64,000 bases of DNA, from NCBI RefSeq assembly GCF_031755915.1, contig NC_083387.1:14095001-14159000 (forward strand), in the 5' to 3' direction. The stretch is from Ziziphus jujuba (taxonomy: Eukaryota; Streptophyta; Magnoliopsida; Rosales; Rhamnaceae). The translations under genes were made by a program, and so were the position numbers. The notes under the pieces were generated by a model that ran no database searches, had not been told where the DNA came from, and saw only the letters and a list, made by a program, of their open reading frames with translations. This document shows, one piece after another, positions 9,993 through 22,438 of this stretch. Position 1 is the first letter of the stretch; every line of letters begins with the position of its first letter.

Positions 9993-12900
9993 CTACCAAC
10001 AACCAAAGCATAAGGTTTCTTACTCATGAGTTCTTTCTCTTCTGGAGTTTTTGGTGATTGCTCCTTAGAAAAATGAATTTCATGTCTAAAGGGTAGAAGT
10101 TCCCTTTTGGAATTTTCCATGCCGAACCTGGTCACTATTTTATCAATGTAGGAAGCTTGGGATAGAGCTAACACTTTATTCTTTCAATCTCGTAAAAGTT
10201 TGATTCATAGAATATAGTTAGCTTCACCCAAATCCTTCATATCAAACTGCTTTTTCAAGTAACTCCTTACGTCTGACAACACTTTCACACTGTTTCCAAT
10301 TAACAAAATGTCATCTACGTAAAGAACAAGAAAGATTACCACTATACCTTGAATCTTTTTATACACACATAGTTCATCTGGGCTTTTTTCAAAATTGTAT
10401 GATTTGATAACTTGATCAAACCTGATGTTCCATGACCTGGATACTTGCTTAAGTCCACATATTGACCTATGCAACTTGCAAACCATGTTTTCTTGACTTT
10501 TTTCTATGAACCCTTCCGGTTGCTGCATATAGATGTCCTCCTCCAGCTCCCCATTTAGAATAGCTATTCTGACATCCATTTACCAAATCTCATAATCTAG
10601 AGCTGCTGCTACAGCTAAGAGAATCCGAACAGATTTAAGCATGGCTACTGGCGAAAAGGTTTCATCATAATCTATACCCTCTTTCTGGGTATAACCTTTT
10701 GCCACCAATCTAGCTTTGAAGGTTTCAACCTTCCCATATGGTCTTCTCTTTCTTTTGTAAATCCACTTACACCCAATTTGTTTTACCCCTTTAGGTGCTT
10801 CTACAAGAGACTAGACTGAGTTAGTATCCATAGATTCCACTTCACGTTCCATGGCCTTTCTCCATTCTTGCATATCAATATCCTCCAATGCCTATTTGTA
10901 TGTGGTAGGGTCATCATCAGGATTATCCAGAATGACTTGATAAGTCTCTCCTAATAAGGCATATCTTGCAGGTTTACGTATCATTCTCCCACTACGAGTT
11001 TACTGCACTGGTTGTTGTATACTTACAAAAGGATCCAAGTTTTGTGGTTCAGGTTGATCACCAACCTCTTCATAATGATCTTGTTCTTGAGTTTCTTGAA
11101 TTTGGTTCTGAGGTTTTTCTTGTGTTTGTTCACCTTCAGGTACAATTTGTATATTTTTTCCTCTTTGAACATCAACAGGAAACAGGGGTGGAAGACTAGG
11201 AGTTTCTGGTGGATCTCGAACTGAGTCAAGCTCTTCCAGAACCACTTTACTCTTAGAATTAAAATTTTTAATATAATCCTCTTCTAAAAAAGTGGCATGA
11301 GTACTTACTATCACCTTCTTTTCCTTTGGATTATAAAATATTCCACCTCTCGTTCCCTTAGGATAGCCAATAAACATACATAATTCCGTACGAGATTCCC
11401 ATTTTTGAGATTTCTGTGCTAAGACATATGCTGAGGCACCCCAAATCCGAATATGGTTTAAACTGGGTTTGTGCCCTTTCCATAATTTTATGGGTGTCTT
11501 TGAAACAGATTTAGATGGAGCCAAGTTTAGTATGTATGCAGCTGTTTCTAAGGCATATCCCCAGAACGATTTAGGTAATGATGAATAACTAAACATTGAC
11601 CTCACTATATATAAAAAGGTTCTATTTTCCTTTCAGAGACTCCATTTTGTTGGGGCGTTCCAGGAGACGATAATTGAGAAACTATCCCCTCTTTAGCCAA
11701 GTAAGACTTGAACTCTCTAGACAAGTATTCATTGCCTCGGTTAGACCAAAGCTGCTTGATATGGACACCCAATTGCTTTTCTGCCTCAGCCTTATACTCT
11801 CAAAATTTATCAAAAGCTTTAGACTTATGGCGCATTAGGTAAACATAATCATATCTTGAGTAGTCATCAGTAAATGTGATGAAATACTCATACTCGCCTC
11901 TGGCTTGAACGCTCATTGGTCCACATACATCAGTATGTACCAATTCTAATTGTATGGTGGCACGGTTTCCTTTGGCCTTGAAAGGCCTCTTTGTCATTTT
12001 ACCTTCTAAACATGATTCACATACTGGTATAGGTTCAAAGATTAAGGAATTTAAAATTTCACTTTTAACCAAACCATGAATTCTACTAGAATTAATATGA
12101 TCCAATTGCAAATGCCATAGATAGGTTTCATTTGAAACCTTCCATTTCTTAGACAAGGGAAGTTGCTCTTCATCAGTATTTTCAATGGCATTTATACTAT
12201 AAGACAAAGGAGTTAAAAAATATAGATCATTCATCAATAATCTGAAACAAATAAAAGTATTATTGCTCTTTATTGAAACTGAGGAATTAAACTGCACTGT
12301 TAAACCATGTTCAACTAAACAACTAACAGAAACCAAATTCCTCTTAAAATCCGGAACAAATAAACAGTCTGATAAACATAAAGTTTTCTTATTAAAACAT
12401 AACTCCACGAGTCCTACTACCATTACGGAGACATATTCCCCGTTTCCCAACTTCAAACTTCTTTGTCCTTTATTGAGTGGATTTTTTTGTTTCAACCACT
12501 GCAAAGAGTAACAAACATGGTTAGTAGCTCCTGAATCAATGATCCATTTATCATTGTAATTCTCCACTAGATAAGCCTTAACAGCATTTAGACTACCCAT
12601 ACCTGATTTAGGACAATCCTTCTTCCAGTGACCTTTTTGTCCGCACTTGAAGCACTTGCCTTTCGGCTTCTTCATTGCAGCTGGTTTGGAGGCTAGACCT
12701 GTTCCATTCTGCTTCTTGTTCTTCTTTCCACCCTTAGGTTTCTCTTTAGGTTTTGAAGAACTTTCAGCATGATAAGCATTTTCTTACTTCCCGAGAGACC
12801 TTTCAGCACTCTCAAGCTCATACATCAGTTCAACAGGAGTAAGCTTCAGTTTGTTCATATTATAGTTCATTTTGAACTGACTAAAGCTATTTGGTAGAGA

Positions 12901-13581
12901 TTCCAAGATCATGTCTATCTTCATCTCTTATTCCAGCTTAGCCCCCATTACTTCCGCAGTACTGATATGCATCATCATCTTTAGACAATGGTCCTGCACA
13001 CTTCCTCCAGTCACACTAGTGTTCATTAATGCCCCTATAGCTGCTTGTCTAGTAGTATTGCTACTTTTAGCAAACATCCCATCTAGAGTCAGAATTATTT
13101 CTGATACATACTCTAGATTATTAAGTTGCTTCTGCAGATGCTCTGCAATGCTGGCAAGAATATAATAGCGAGCTATTGTATTTGCCAGTTGCCAATTTGC
13201 AAATTGCTTCTTAGTTTCCTCTGACGCATTAGCAGCGGTCTCCTGGGATTTCGGAGTTGTTGTAATGAATTTAATTCTCTCAAAATCAAGGACAATATAG
13301 AGATTGGTTTTCTTGGAGTTGTTGTAATGAATTTAATTCTCTCAAAATTAAGGACAATGTAGAGATTGGTTTTCCATAGCACATAATTATTTCCATCCAA
13401 TGGTTTTTTATTCAAAATTGTAGCAAGAGGATTAAAGGATGCCATTTTTTGAAAATTAAAATGTACACTTAATTCTCTCAAAATTAAGGACAATGTAGAG
13501 ATTGGTTTTCCATAGCTCATAGTTATTTCCATCCAATGGTTTTTGATTCAAAATTGTAGTAAGAGGATCAAAGGATGCCAT
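9993..13581 (-). pseudogene. C1 copia gag-protease-integrase-RT polyprotein, broken
   Basis: Gag begins with MASF(D/N)PL and a GNNYxLWK motif. The CCHC knuckle (CFKCGQKGHWKKDC) is near 12,630, the protease (WIIDSGATNH) near 12,540, and the integrase zinc region (LWHLQLDHI and CESCLEGK) near 12,040-12,130. The integrase core starts at LVHTDVCGP. Integrase and linker continue at 11,000-11,605, and RT (LYVDDILLIGN, GLKQVSRSWN) at 10,205-10,580. RT reads on to KKPYALVVGS, where the E2 LTR interrupts it at 9993. Stops and frameshifts fall between these blocks, and the gag start is duplicated out of frame, so no full product is possible. Confidence 0.85.
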
Positions 13582-13606
13582 TTTTTGAAAATTAAAATGC
13601 ACATAT
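13253..13606 (-). repeat. Tandem duplications of the C1 gag start
   Basis: A 136-bp unit covering the start codon and first 40 or so codons occurs twice, with ATGs at 13581 and 13445. Part of its inner end is repeated again with a 62-bp offset (13254 and 13316). Neither offset is a multiple of three, so both shift the frame. Confidence 0.85.
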
Positions 13607-13764
13607 ATTAACACGTAATCAACACAACAAACATACAAATATGTGGATCCCTTAAACTACTTATTATTAATATTTATTGTAACAATAATTTAATTTCCAT
13701 TACAAATACTTACGTTGGGCAAGACATTTGTAATAAATTAAACTTTGAACATGGTATGTTTTAA

Positions 13765-14040
13765 TGTCCTACTAAGTTAGCTCACAGGAAAGGTGAGGTG
13801 GGTTTTAGACTCCTTAAAAAACTACCTCCTTAGACAGAGTCTTCTTAGATAACACCAACACACACCACTCAAAATTGATTTAAAAAATTAAAACTTTTTG
13901 AACCAGATATGTATAGTGTCCTATCAAGTCAGCTCCCAGGAAAGGTGAGGTGGGTCAAAGACTCCTTAAAAACTACCTCCTTAGACAGAGCCTTCTCAAA
14001 TAACACAAACACACATCATTCAAAATTAATTTTAGAAATC
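13765..14040. repeat. 152-bp tandem duplication in the C1 leader
   Basis: Copies start at 13765 and 13917. Both contain AGGAAAGGTGAGGTGGGT, ACTACCTCCTTAGACAGAG and CAAAATT(A/G)AT, with scattered substitutions. Confidence 0.8.
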
Positions 14041-14855
14041 AACCATTGTTTCAATAATCTTTGGGCTTTTAATAACACCGACAGAGCCTCGTTGGGAGGA
14101 TTATTAATGTCACTAAAATTAAATGTAATAACCATTAATTTAATTTCAAAATTATCTTTAATATCTAAGCATTATCGACGTTGGGCCGTATAACCTTATT
14201 AAAATTTTGAAATTATTTTAGATCCAATCCAATAAAATCCGGTCATGCTTATCCGTTGGGGCATCACATAACCATTTTATTATTGGACCCTTAATGGAGC
14301 CCGTAGGTTTCCAAATAATTGAATTAATTTTTTACCTTCACCCATTCAATATGTTTCATTAATTAATTAGGGTTTTCCATAATAATATTATCTAGATAAA
14401 ACAAATATTATTATGCACATGTATATATCAACTGATGCAATTATATGGCATCACCTATTCTAAATGGCATGTTAAGCATATATCACATGTTATATCCATA
14501 TAATTTAAACAATTTTAAACATAGAATAATTAATAGGCCATAATCCATGGTTTCCTAGAAAAGAAAATTACAAGCCCAATAGGACTATGAAGCCCAACTT
14601 GATATTTGGCCCGTTCTTCTTCTTTTCTTCTGATCTTGCAAGTCTATGGGATGTGGGCCAAGTTAGAATTGGTTTCTAGGGTTTTTGGTCCAAAAACACA
14701 AAACCCTAACATGTCCCCTATTAATCCCAAGCACCAAAACCACCGCCAGCCGCCACACAAAACTCGGATCCTTACGAAATTTTACAGGGAGGTAGACCAC
14801 CATCTGAAGAACCATCTCACCAAAAATCATCAAAATTAGACCATGCACGTGCCCT

Positions 14856-14882
14856 CATGCGCCTGATGAATTCAGGCGCATG
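14856..14882. repeat. Perfect 11-bp inverted repeat (hairpin)
   Basis: CATGCGCCTGA, a 5-base loop, then TCAGGCGCATG. It is GC-rich in an AT-rich setting and lies between the C1 5' LTR and gag. Confidence 0.8.
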
Positions 14883-15409
14883 AATCCCATTCTCAGCCAC
14901 TTTGGATGGCGCATGTAGGCGCGTGACAGTGTTTCCGGCGACCGTTCTCCTCCCACCAATCCTCCTTCGTGTCCTTCAACTGCTTATGGTGTTGGTTTTT
15001 CAAGGTACAGCTCCGATCCTCATGAAAAATATTGAACAGCAACGAGTATGCAGTTTTTTTTTCGAGGAACTTTTACATATTTTTCCAATAAATCTGAATT
15101 TACATATAAAAATTCAAATAAAATTGCAGGAAAAATAAATAAATAAATAAATAAATCAAGGAGGAAACCCTAATCTTATGATTAGCCTCCGTGTTACATC
15201 CCAAAAAAAAAAAATAAAAAAATAAAAAGCAAAAATCTACCATGGATTAAGGCCAAAACCAAATCATTCATTCATAGTACAAAAAATTATAAATAACATG
15301 AATAATAGAATACTAGGTGCCATATATCTAATATACATCACATATACATGAAAATAAAACTTGAAAAAAGAAAATTGGATTCGATTTATCACACACCGAT
15401 TCCATCACG

Positions 15410-15421
15410 GCTATGATACCA
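15410..15421 (-). other. C1 primer-binding site, degenerate
   Basis: GCTATGATACCA on the + strand. It differs by one base from the Met-tRNA site and lies two bases from the LTR. Confidence 0.75.
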
Positions 15422-15423
15422 AT

Positions 15424-15918
15424 TGTTGGAATCATATATACAGCGGAAGCCTGATCGAGATTGAATATAGTATATGATAAATTAGGTCATTATCCATTAA
15501 TTTTACCAACTTTTATGCGCAGGACCTTCCAAACTATTCTCTAATGACAGATCTGAGGGTGGGCGCACCTGATCATAAAAGGAACAAGAAGATTAATCTG
15601 AAAAAAAAACTGAAACTCATAGTTTCTGTTTTTCTCTCAAGGTGTTTTTAATTCTCTACTGAGATTCTCAATCTCTAGAAAATAATACGTAAAATCTCTT
15701 TTCTAGAGGCTAGTAAGCAGTGTATTTATACACTGCTAACCCTAATCCTTCTAGGGTTTCATAACCACTTTGGCCCACTTAATGGGCTCTTTCTTGTATC
15801 TTAATAATCAATTAAATGGGCTCGGTCATTTAATGAGCTAGTTTGGGGATCCCACGACCCATTATTGATCAAGGCTCCTGATCATGGATTAGCTTGCTTC
15901 AAGAGCATAAATCCAACA
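15424..15918 (-). repeat. C1 5' LTR
   Basis: 495 bp. On the minus strand it begins TGTTGGATTTATG and ends TTCCAACA, typical copia termini. A TATAAATA box lies at 15723-15730 on the minus strand. The matching 3' LTR is outside the window, so the borders rest on the termini and primer-site position. Confidence 0.8.
15723..15730 (-). promoter_or_regulatory. TATA box in C1 LTR
   Basis: TATAAATA on the minus strand, about 190 bp inside the LTR from its U3 start. This is a suitable place for the element promoter. Confidence 0.5.
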
Positions 15919-16642
15919 CATCACACTAATCGTGCTTATCTGGTAGTTTACGTCAATCTCAAACATATGGCGATAAGGCCATTCACTTTTAATAGGCAAT
16001 TTGCATTGGTAAATAACAATCGTGCTCATCACATCGACTATCATACTACTCATGGCCATCACACTTATAGCCATTAAATTTATGATCATGTCAGTCATGT
16101 TCGCAACTTAACATTCATAGGCATAACACCAATCACTTTTATTTGATCCATAACAATAACATCAGTACCCATTACATTGGTAGCAATATTACCAGTGGTT
16201 GTCACATTCACAGCCATCACATCGACCACATCCATAAAACCAGTTAGTTCATCATGGTAATTGTTGCTGCTTCCCAGCCTGAAGATTACATGAGACTTTC
16301 ATATTATCTATTAACACCTCACCAAACTTCTAACTATATTAAGCCAATCGATCTAAGCTTTTATCAAAACATGACATTATTCTTAGCTAATTCTGTCAAG
16401 GTTCCACTGGGCGTGCTAAGAAACATATTGGTAAAAAATACTACCAAACAAATTATTGTCTTTGTAAATGCATGGGTGCCACCTTAATTTAAAGGAAAGA
16501 AAATAAAATAAAATAAAAATGCACTAATAATCTAACTTTAATCAAGCAATTGTACTAAAGTACAGATAACAAAAGAATCTTATTGGGTTCTTTTGTTGCC
16601 TTAAGAACGAAGGACTTTAAAACAAAACAACTTAGAATAAAC
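15919..16642. other. No gene seen; short imperfect CATCAC-rich repeats
   Basis: 15,940-16,240 has loosely repeated GCCATCACA and ATCACATCGAC words. Short ORFs here have no recognisable domain. Confidence 0.4.
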
Positions 16643-16645
16643 TAA

Positions 16646-16985
16646 CGACATGTTTGGATAAAGGTAAAGTTAGTGGAAATCTAATTCCTTTAGGAAAGTG
16701 ATAACTTTCTTTTGTTTGGATGTTTATTGCAAGGTGAAAAAGTGTGGGTTCAGGGAATTAGATTCCCACCAGTGTAGGAAAATATGTGGGAAAGTTGTTC
16801 CCACATATATAGGTGTCATTTTAAAAATCCTAGAGAAATTAGTTTTGAAATTTTTTTAAAATACATATTTACCCTTAATTTATTATACAATCTTAAATTT
16901 AATTACTTATAAATCCCAACTTTCCTATAATCTAAATCCCGAGAATTATTTTTCCTTTCAACTTTGACACTTCCCAAACGGACCC
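16646..16985. mobile_element. Tourist-like MITE candidate
   Basis: About 340 bp flanked by TAA on both sides (16643-16645 and 16986-16988). Imperfect terminal inverted repeats share GTTTGG: CGACATGTTTGG on the left and GGGTCCGTTTGG as the complement of the right end. There is no coding capacity. Ends and a TAA duplication of this kind are known for PIF/Harbinger-derived MITEs. Confidence 0.5.
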
Positions 16986-16988
16986 TAA

Positions 16989-17642
16989 ATAGAAATTGGA
17001 AAACTAAGTAAGAGACATTTTGGAAAAGGTGTTGTGTTGTGTGTCTCATCTTCTATCTGGCTGCCTCTTGTATATTGAACTCTAAAATACAGACTTTATT
17101 GAAATAAACTACCCTACTTGATGAACAAGATAAATAACAAAATCCTAGCTAATAGCGAAAGCAATTTAATCGGCTAGATAAAAATGAAAATAAAAAAAAT
17201 AAATAATCCTAGATAAAAACTAAAATAAATAAATAAAATAAAATAAAAAGTAAAACTTATCTTACATCTTAGTCTAAATTATCTTCATCCAAATTCTTTG
17301 TTTTGGCAAAAAATGTGGTTCAAACAATTGCCTAGTAAAATTTACATCGTCCTCTCAATTTTAATTCCAATGATGCCCCTATTCAGTTTTTCTTAATTTT
17401 GAACTTTAAAAACTTAAATTTCAAATCTATTTTTATTTATTTATTTTTTTCTTTGACTAAAGCACCAACCACCACACCTCCAACATGTTGCCATATCTAT
17501 ATTTTAATTAGTTCACAATTTTAGTTTTCCTTCATCAATAAAATTAGAGAAGTAGTTTCCAATCTCAAAGCATATGCGTTAGCAAAAGTGCAACTTCTAC
17601 CATTTTCTTTGCCATTCCATTAAGCTAAGGTTGCCAATTGGC
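16989..17642. other. AT-rich DNA, no gene seen
   Basis: Noncoding, rich in AATAAA-like words. No recognisable element. Confidence 0.4.
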
Positions 17643-17851
17643 GATGGCGTCCGAAAGTTCTCCATTCTTCCTCTTTCTCACTATCTGCTATCTTCACTAA
17701 CCCATTTGCTCATACGCAACATTACCTCCATCCACTTCCCAAAAACCTCAAACCCCACTCCTTCTTAGACTACCCACACACTTGGCCACTTTATCGAACC
17801 TCAAAAAATGGCAAAATTGGGCCATCTTCTCGGAATCTCCAAAAATTTTAT
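17643..17851 (+). pseudogene. Possible first-exon fragment of a host gene
   Basis: An ATG at 17643 opens MASESSPFF and reaches TAA after 18 codons. The same frame continues through a Pro/Ser-rich stretch into RLPTHLATLSNLKKWQNWA and stops again near 17,850. The composition (Ser/Pro-rich start, then a Leu-rich and Lys-Trp motif) is gene-like and differs from the AT-rich surroundings. I do not recognise the parent gene with confidence. It could be a chance reading. Confidence 0.25.
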
Positions 17852-20046
17852 AATTGAGTTAAGACTGAGACTCTTTCTTTATCTGTCGTATTCTTTGGCA
17901 TCGACATTGCTATTCTTACAGACTTAAATATAATTCAATTTTGGAATTCAAAAACTAAAATTGGAAAAATTAAATATGGGCATTTTAGTAAGTTAAATGT
18001 TTGTTAAACTGTTTAGTTATATTTTTGCTTTGCAAAAAGCACTTCTCTTTGTTTTATTTTATATTAAACTTATATAATTTAAATCATGTGTTTAATTTCA
18101 AAAATCAAAAAGTTATATTATAGCTTGAGTTCAATTAATAATTATATATATATATATATAAGTCATGTCGAACTAATAATGAAAATATCGATATCGACAG
18201 AAATATCAATAAAATTATGAAAACTGTGAATATTTAATTTAGAATATAAATTTTTGCATATGAAATAATTATTATAGTAAAGTAATGTAAAAACTACAAT
18301 AATTAGAATACAATGATAATAAAATAGTTTTGAATATTAAAAATTATTGTAAGTAAAGAAAATACAATATTTATTAGCACCAAAGTATAGAAAATTTAAC
18401 AAATAATATTAAGATCTATGAAATTTTCAAATATAATTCATAATACATCATCAATACTAAAAAGAACTTCTTGGTGTTTCAAATTGATGATCATATCCAG
18501 ATGTTTCGCGAGTATAACAATAGACATTTAAACTCATCATATTAGAGAAATTTTCCGTGTAATTGTGAAGCATATCTCTCTCCATTAATATCAACCAAAT
18601 GTTTAAGTCGAGGGTAATGTAGATCTACCCAAAAGGAGTATAACACTCATTTTGAGATACAAAATAACTAAAAATACCAACCAACTGTCCAAAAGCTCTT
18701 CCTTCTATGAACATAAAATGTGGAATAAATAAAATGTGGAATAAAAAGAGAGAAGGATGTTGAAAACTAATCACTTTCATCGAAAACAAAACCCTCATTG
18801 TCTTCTATTTTTTTGAAACTTTTAAAATCACCCTTTCTACACTCTCTCTACACAGTATTCACTTAGTACTCAGGTTCAAAAAAATAATAATAATAATAGT
18901 AGTTAAAAAAAGATTTTTCTTAATTTTTTTTTAATTTTTTTTTTAAGAAAAGGAAAAGGTTATCAACATTGATCTTACATCAAGTTGGAGTATAAAGATA
19001 GAAAATTCTAGAAGGTAAGTTTTCTGGTTTTATAATTATATTGTTTCTCAAGAGTAGTGCTAATTACACTCATTTGGACACCCGCTCATACATTGGCCTT
19101 TTCCGACATCTACCACGTGTCTTCTACTTTTTACAAAGACAAAGCATATCTTAATTAAAACAAAAGCCATGGAATTTAGTATATATTATGAAATTCCCAT
19201 TCATTTCTTTAAAATGTGAAATAAAAGTTTTTATTATATTAAAACATTTATATTGCTTTAGTTAAAGATAAAGAATGAATGTGAATTTTATAATTAAATT
19301 GGATGTGTTATATAACACTTAAAAAATACATGTGAAACAAAAAAAATAGAAAAGGAAAAAAAAAATGAAAGAAGCTTTTTGTACTGAAATTGATCTGACG
19401 GTAATATGGTAATAAGCTACAAAATTAATGGGCAATCTTTTTATTTGAAGTTGTTTTGGAAAAGTTAAAAGACACGTGTTAGATGAATAAATGTGCAAGT
19501 GTTTGGGCAAGTGCCATTAGCATTTCTCTATTTCTCAATCTTAGTTGAGGCCCTCTTTTCTCTCTCTGATAATTCATTGCTCAAAGTCTAAAAATTTTAA
19601 TTTTCTTTGTCCTTTGAATCCTCAAGGCAAAAAGGTCGGTCTGCATAGTCTTGAGGTATTTTTCCTTCTTACCCTCCACACAATCTCTCTGTTTCAGTTG
19701 GAATCTAGAGATATCGATTGCTGTTTTGTGTAGCAAACTCGGTTTTTGGACATGAGTCGCCATAAATCTATCATTTCATTCTCTGGGTTCACGACTTACA
19801 GTTGATTTGAGTCTTTTTTTGGGTTTTTCTTTATTTTTATTTTTAGATCTGTTCTCAATATCGGTGACATTTCTACAAATATCCATTGAAAAACTGCCAT
19901 TTTTATTGATATCAGTGTTGATATTCATCGACAACATCGACGTTTCCATGACAATCCAGATAGACATTTCTTCCCCCCTGTCATTATCGATTCTCGTCGA
20001 AATCCGATATTATCGTCGACATTTTGTTGAAGTCATCAACTTTTTC
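17852..20046. other. AT-rich intergenic DNA
   Basis: No coding sequence supported. Contains a (TA)n run at 18143-18160 and two stretches rich in ATATCGAT/CATCGACA words (about 18,180-18,215 and 19,855-20,025), which may be pieces of one older repeat. Confidence 0.4.
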
Positions 20047-20172
20047 TTCATTATGTCCAACAAATACCAAACATAAGATTGGATTCATTTTTATCCTGTC
20101 CAATCGTAATTCATTATGTCCAACAAATACCAAACATAAGATTGGATTCATTTTTATCCCGTCCAATCGTAA
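20047..20172. repeat. 63-bp direct tandem repeat
   Basis: Two almost identical copies beginning at 20047 and 20110, each with TTCATTATGTCCAACAAATA. They differ at about one base. Confidence 0.85.
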
Positions 20173-20459
20173 TTCAATCATATTCTATGTATAACATGGG
20201 ACCTTAAAGGGTAACCCAAAAATACAAATATTTAAATCAATTTGGACATTCATTGGAATATAACAGATTTTCATCCCTCTATGTCCATTCATCCAATTTT
20301 CAAAAGAAAAAAAAAATTCCATTTATCCAAGATTCACAGGCCAATTTGGTTTGTTCCTCAATTACGTAAGGAGATACATTTTGTGCATATATGTTTGATT
20401 TAATCAACTAAGTTTAATATTAATATTATTATTATCGTTAATGGTTATTCATAAATGTA

Positions 20460-22189
20460 TAAATCATAAGTGAGCTTTACACTCACTTGTTTACCCTTTT
20501 AAAGCTTAATTATTTTTGGAAAGTTCATGCCTTTGTATTATTTTGACTAAGTTTTTTGTGTTTTTACTGGAGAACTTCAAATTGGGAGAATTAGAAAATT
20601 CGTGAAGAAGTATGGAAGTTTGAAGCTTAATACTTAAACCTACCCAGGAAAAGCTTAAATGAAGCCTACACTGTGCTTGCAAAAGACCACAAACTTGCCT
20701 AGCAAGCCATCAAGGATACAAATATGAGGAGCCAAAGAACACATATGCTAGCTTGCACATGGCTACGTTGGTTAGGAATACACCATTTATGGAAAAAGAA
20801 TAAACATCAAGGAACCATCTAGGCTGCAAGCACACCCATAAGCAAAAAGCTTTGCATTGGACAAGAATTATATAAGAAAAAAGCCAAAAATCTATACTTT
20901 AGGAGCCATAGACATGTACACCCCCATCCATGGTGTGCACATTCTACCTGGAAATCAAAGTAGCCAAGTTGGGCATGCACACACCCAAGGTTGGCATGCC
21001 CACACCACCTACTACATATGCCATCCAAATTTCAAGCATTCTGGGCATGCAAATGCCTAATATGGCATGAGCACCCCCAAATCCATCCATATCTTAGTTT
21101 CGATAGTTTTGGCCACTTAAGCTTGATCTAAGGGCTTGATTTGCTCATTTGAGTAGGGTTTGTAATATTCTAATTGGAGAGACTCAAGTTAGACTATACA
21201 AGATAAAACACATACACATAAGTAAATTAAGAAAGTTAGGATGTATTCTAGTGAAAGAAAGTTTGGGATTTTGAAGAAGCTTGAAGGATTCAAGGGATTG
21301 AAGCTTTAATATCCTCTCAATCTAGTTTTCTCTGTCCTTTTTTACTCATTTTAATTTGTATTATTGCATTTTTATGAGATATATTGTATCAAATATGCTT
21401 AAATCCATGAATTCTCTTTGAATGTTGTGTTGGACTTGTCTATAAACATGAATGACTAAATTTATAATCTAGAGGCTGGATGGAGATAATATCTTTAATA
21501 TGTTTGGAATTGTTGATTGATTATTGATAAACTCCTCTGTAGTTATTTGTGTATCTTTGTATTTATTGAATTCATGCATTTATTTGATTGAGAAATTGTG
21601 TGGATATTGTCTAAAACTACGAATTAAGTCTTGAAAAAGATTAATTCTAATTTGATAACTACAAAAACATGACATAGGTATTAACTGAGTTCAAAAGGCC
21701 AATTAAGCTTGGGTAATCCTAAAAAGGGTGGGTTAGTGCTTGGGTAATTAACAAAATTATGATGGAAGTCCATTGTTGTCAACTAATGTTAGATTCTAGC
21801 TTGACTTTAGGAGAGGTAGTTGGATGAACTTAGGAACTCTTAATTAATAATTAGATTGGTATATGTTATTAATTTATCAATTTAGACCAAAGATAGGAGC
21901 GATATAGTTGAGTCAAGACCCTAGGCTTTCATCATTGAATTTTCATCCTTTAAACAATGTTGTGTGCTATGTTCTTTTTAATAGCATCTTAATTGGTCTC
22001 ATAGGTAGTTATTTCTTTATTTCCTTGCATTTTTACTTTAGTTACCATTTTCCTAGATAAAACCAAGTTTTGAAAACCCATAATAATCGACTAAAACTTT
22101 GATAATCAATCCCCATGGAATGATACTCTACTTTATCACTTTATTACTTGAATGACCTGTTCATTAACTATATTGGTGTCCGACTATCA
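20460..22189 (+). repeat. Tat/Athila-like LTR, left border unresolved
   Basis: The right end (about 22,110-22,189) reads like the end of Tat/Athila gypsy LTRs: CCCCATGGAATGATACTC, a TTATCACTTTATTACTTGAA-like run, then ACTATCA just before the Asp-tRNA primer site. The left border is a guess, because no second LTR is visible and I found no clear TG start. Confidence 0.5.
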
Positions 22190-22195
22190 AATTTT

Positions 22196-22213
22196 TGGCA
22201 CTGTTGTTGGGGA
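22196..22213 (+). other. Degenerate Asp-tRNA primer-binding site
   Basis: TGGCACTGTTGTTGGGGA matches the plant Asp-tRNA site TGGCGCCGTTGCCGGGGA except for four transitions at C or G of CG/CC sites. It lies 6 bases after the LTR end. Confidence 0.75.
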
Positions 22214-22438
22214 TTGAATATTTTAGATTTTTAATATTGAGATTAAGTTAGTTGATCTTAATTTAAGCTTTTTGAATTTTTGTTTTTGTCTAAGTTTGTT
22301 TTATTTTCTTTTTTGTAGGTTAATGCAAAAAGTTAGAAGTGTTGAAATCTTGCCTCTAAATTTGGAGATTGAAAAAATCTTTCATAATCTTATAAGAGAA
22401 AGAAAAAATAAGAAAAAAAAAAGAAGAAGAAGGAAGCA

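Larger units (their letters stand above)
13607..15409 (-). other. C1 leader
   Basis: About 1.8 kb between primer site and gag without a supported gene. It holds a 152-bp tandem duplication (13765-14040), a perfect GC-rich hairpin (14856-14882) and a less AT-rich stretch at about 14,590-15,010. Confidence 0.6.
9993..15918 (-). mobile_element. C1: Ty1/copia element, 3' end cut off by E2
   Basis: Minus strand: 5' LTR (15918-15424), primer site, a long leader of about 1.8 kb, and a polyprotein from 13581 to 9993 in copia order (gag, protease, integrase, reverse transcriptase). The end of RT, RNase H and the 3' LTR are not in the window; they should lie beyond E2. CATCA at 15919-15923 is the expected target duplication but cannot be paired. 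Confidence 0.85.

Noticed and set aside
14690..15180. AACCCTAA words as telomere-type repeats
   Set aside because: They occur singly and not in tandem.
16254..16487. 77-codon ORF after C1
   Set aside because: No domain, no homologue recognised, and the length is within chance for AT-rich DNA.
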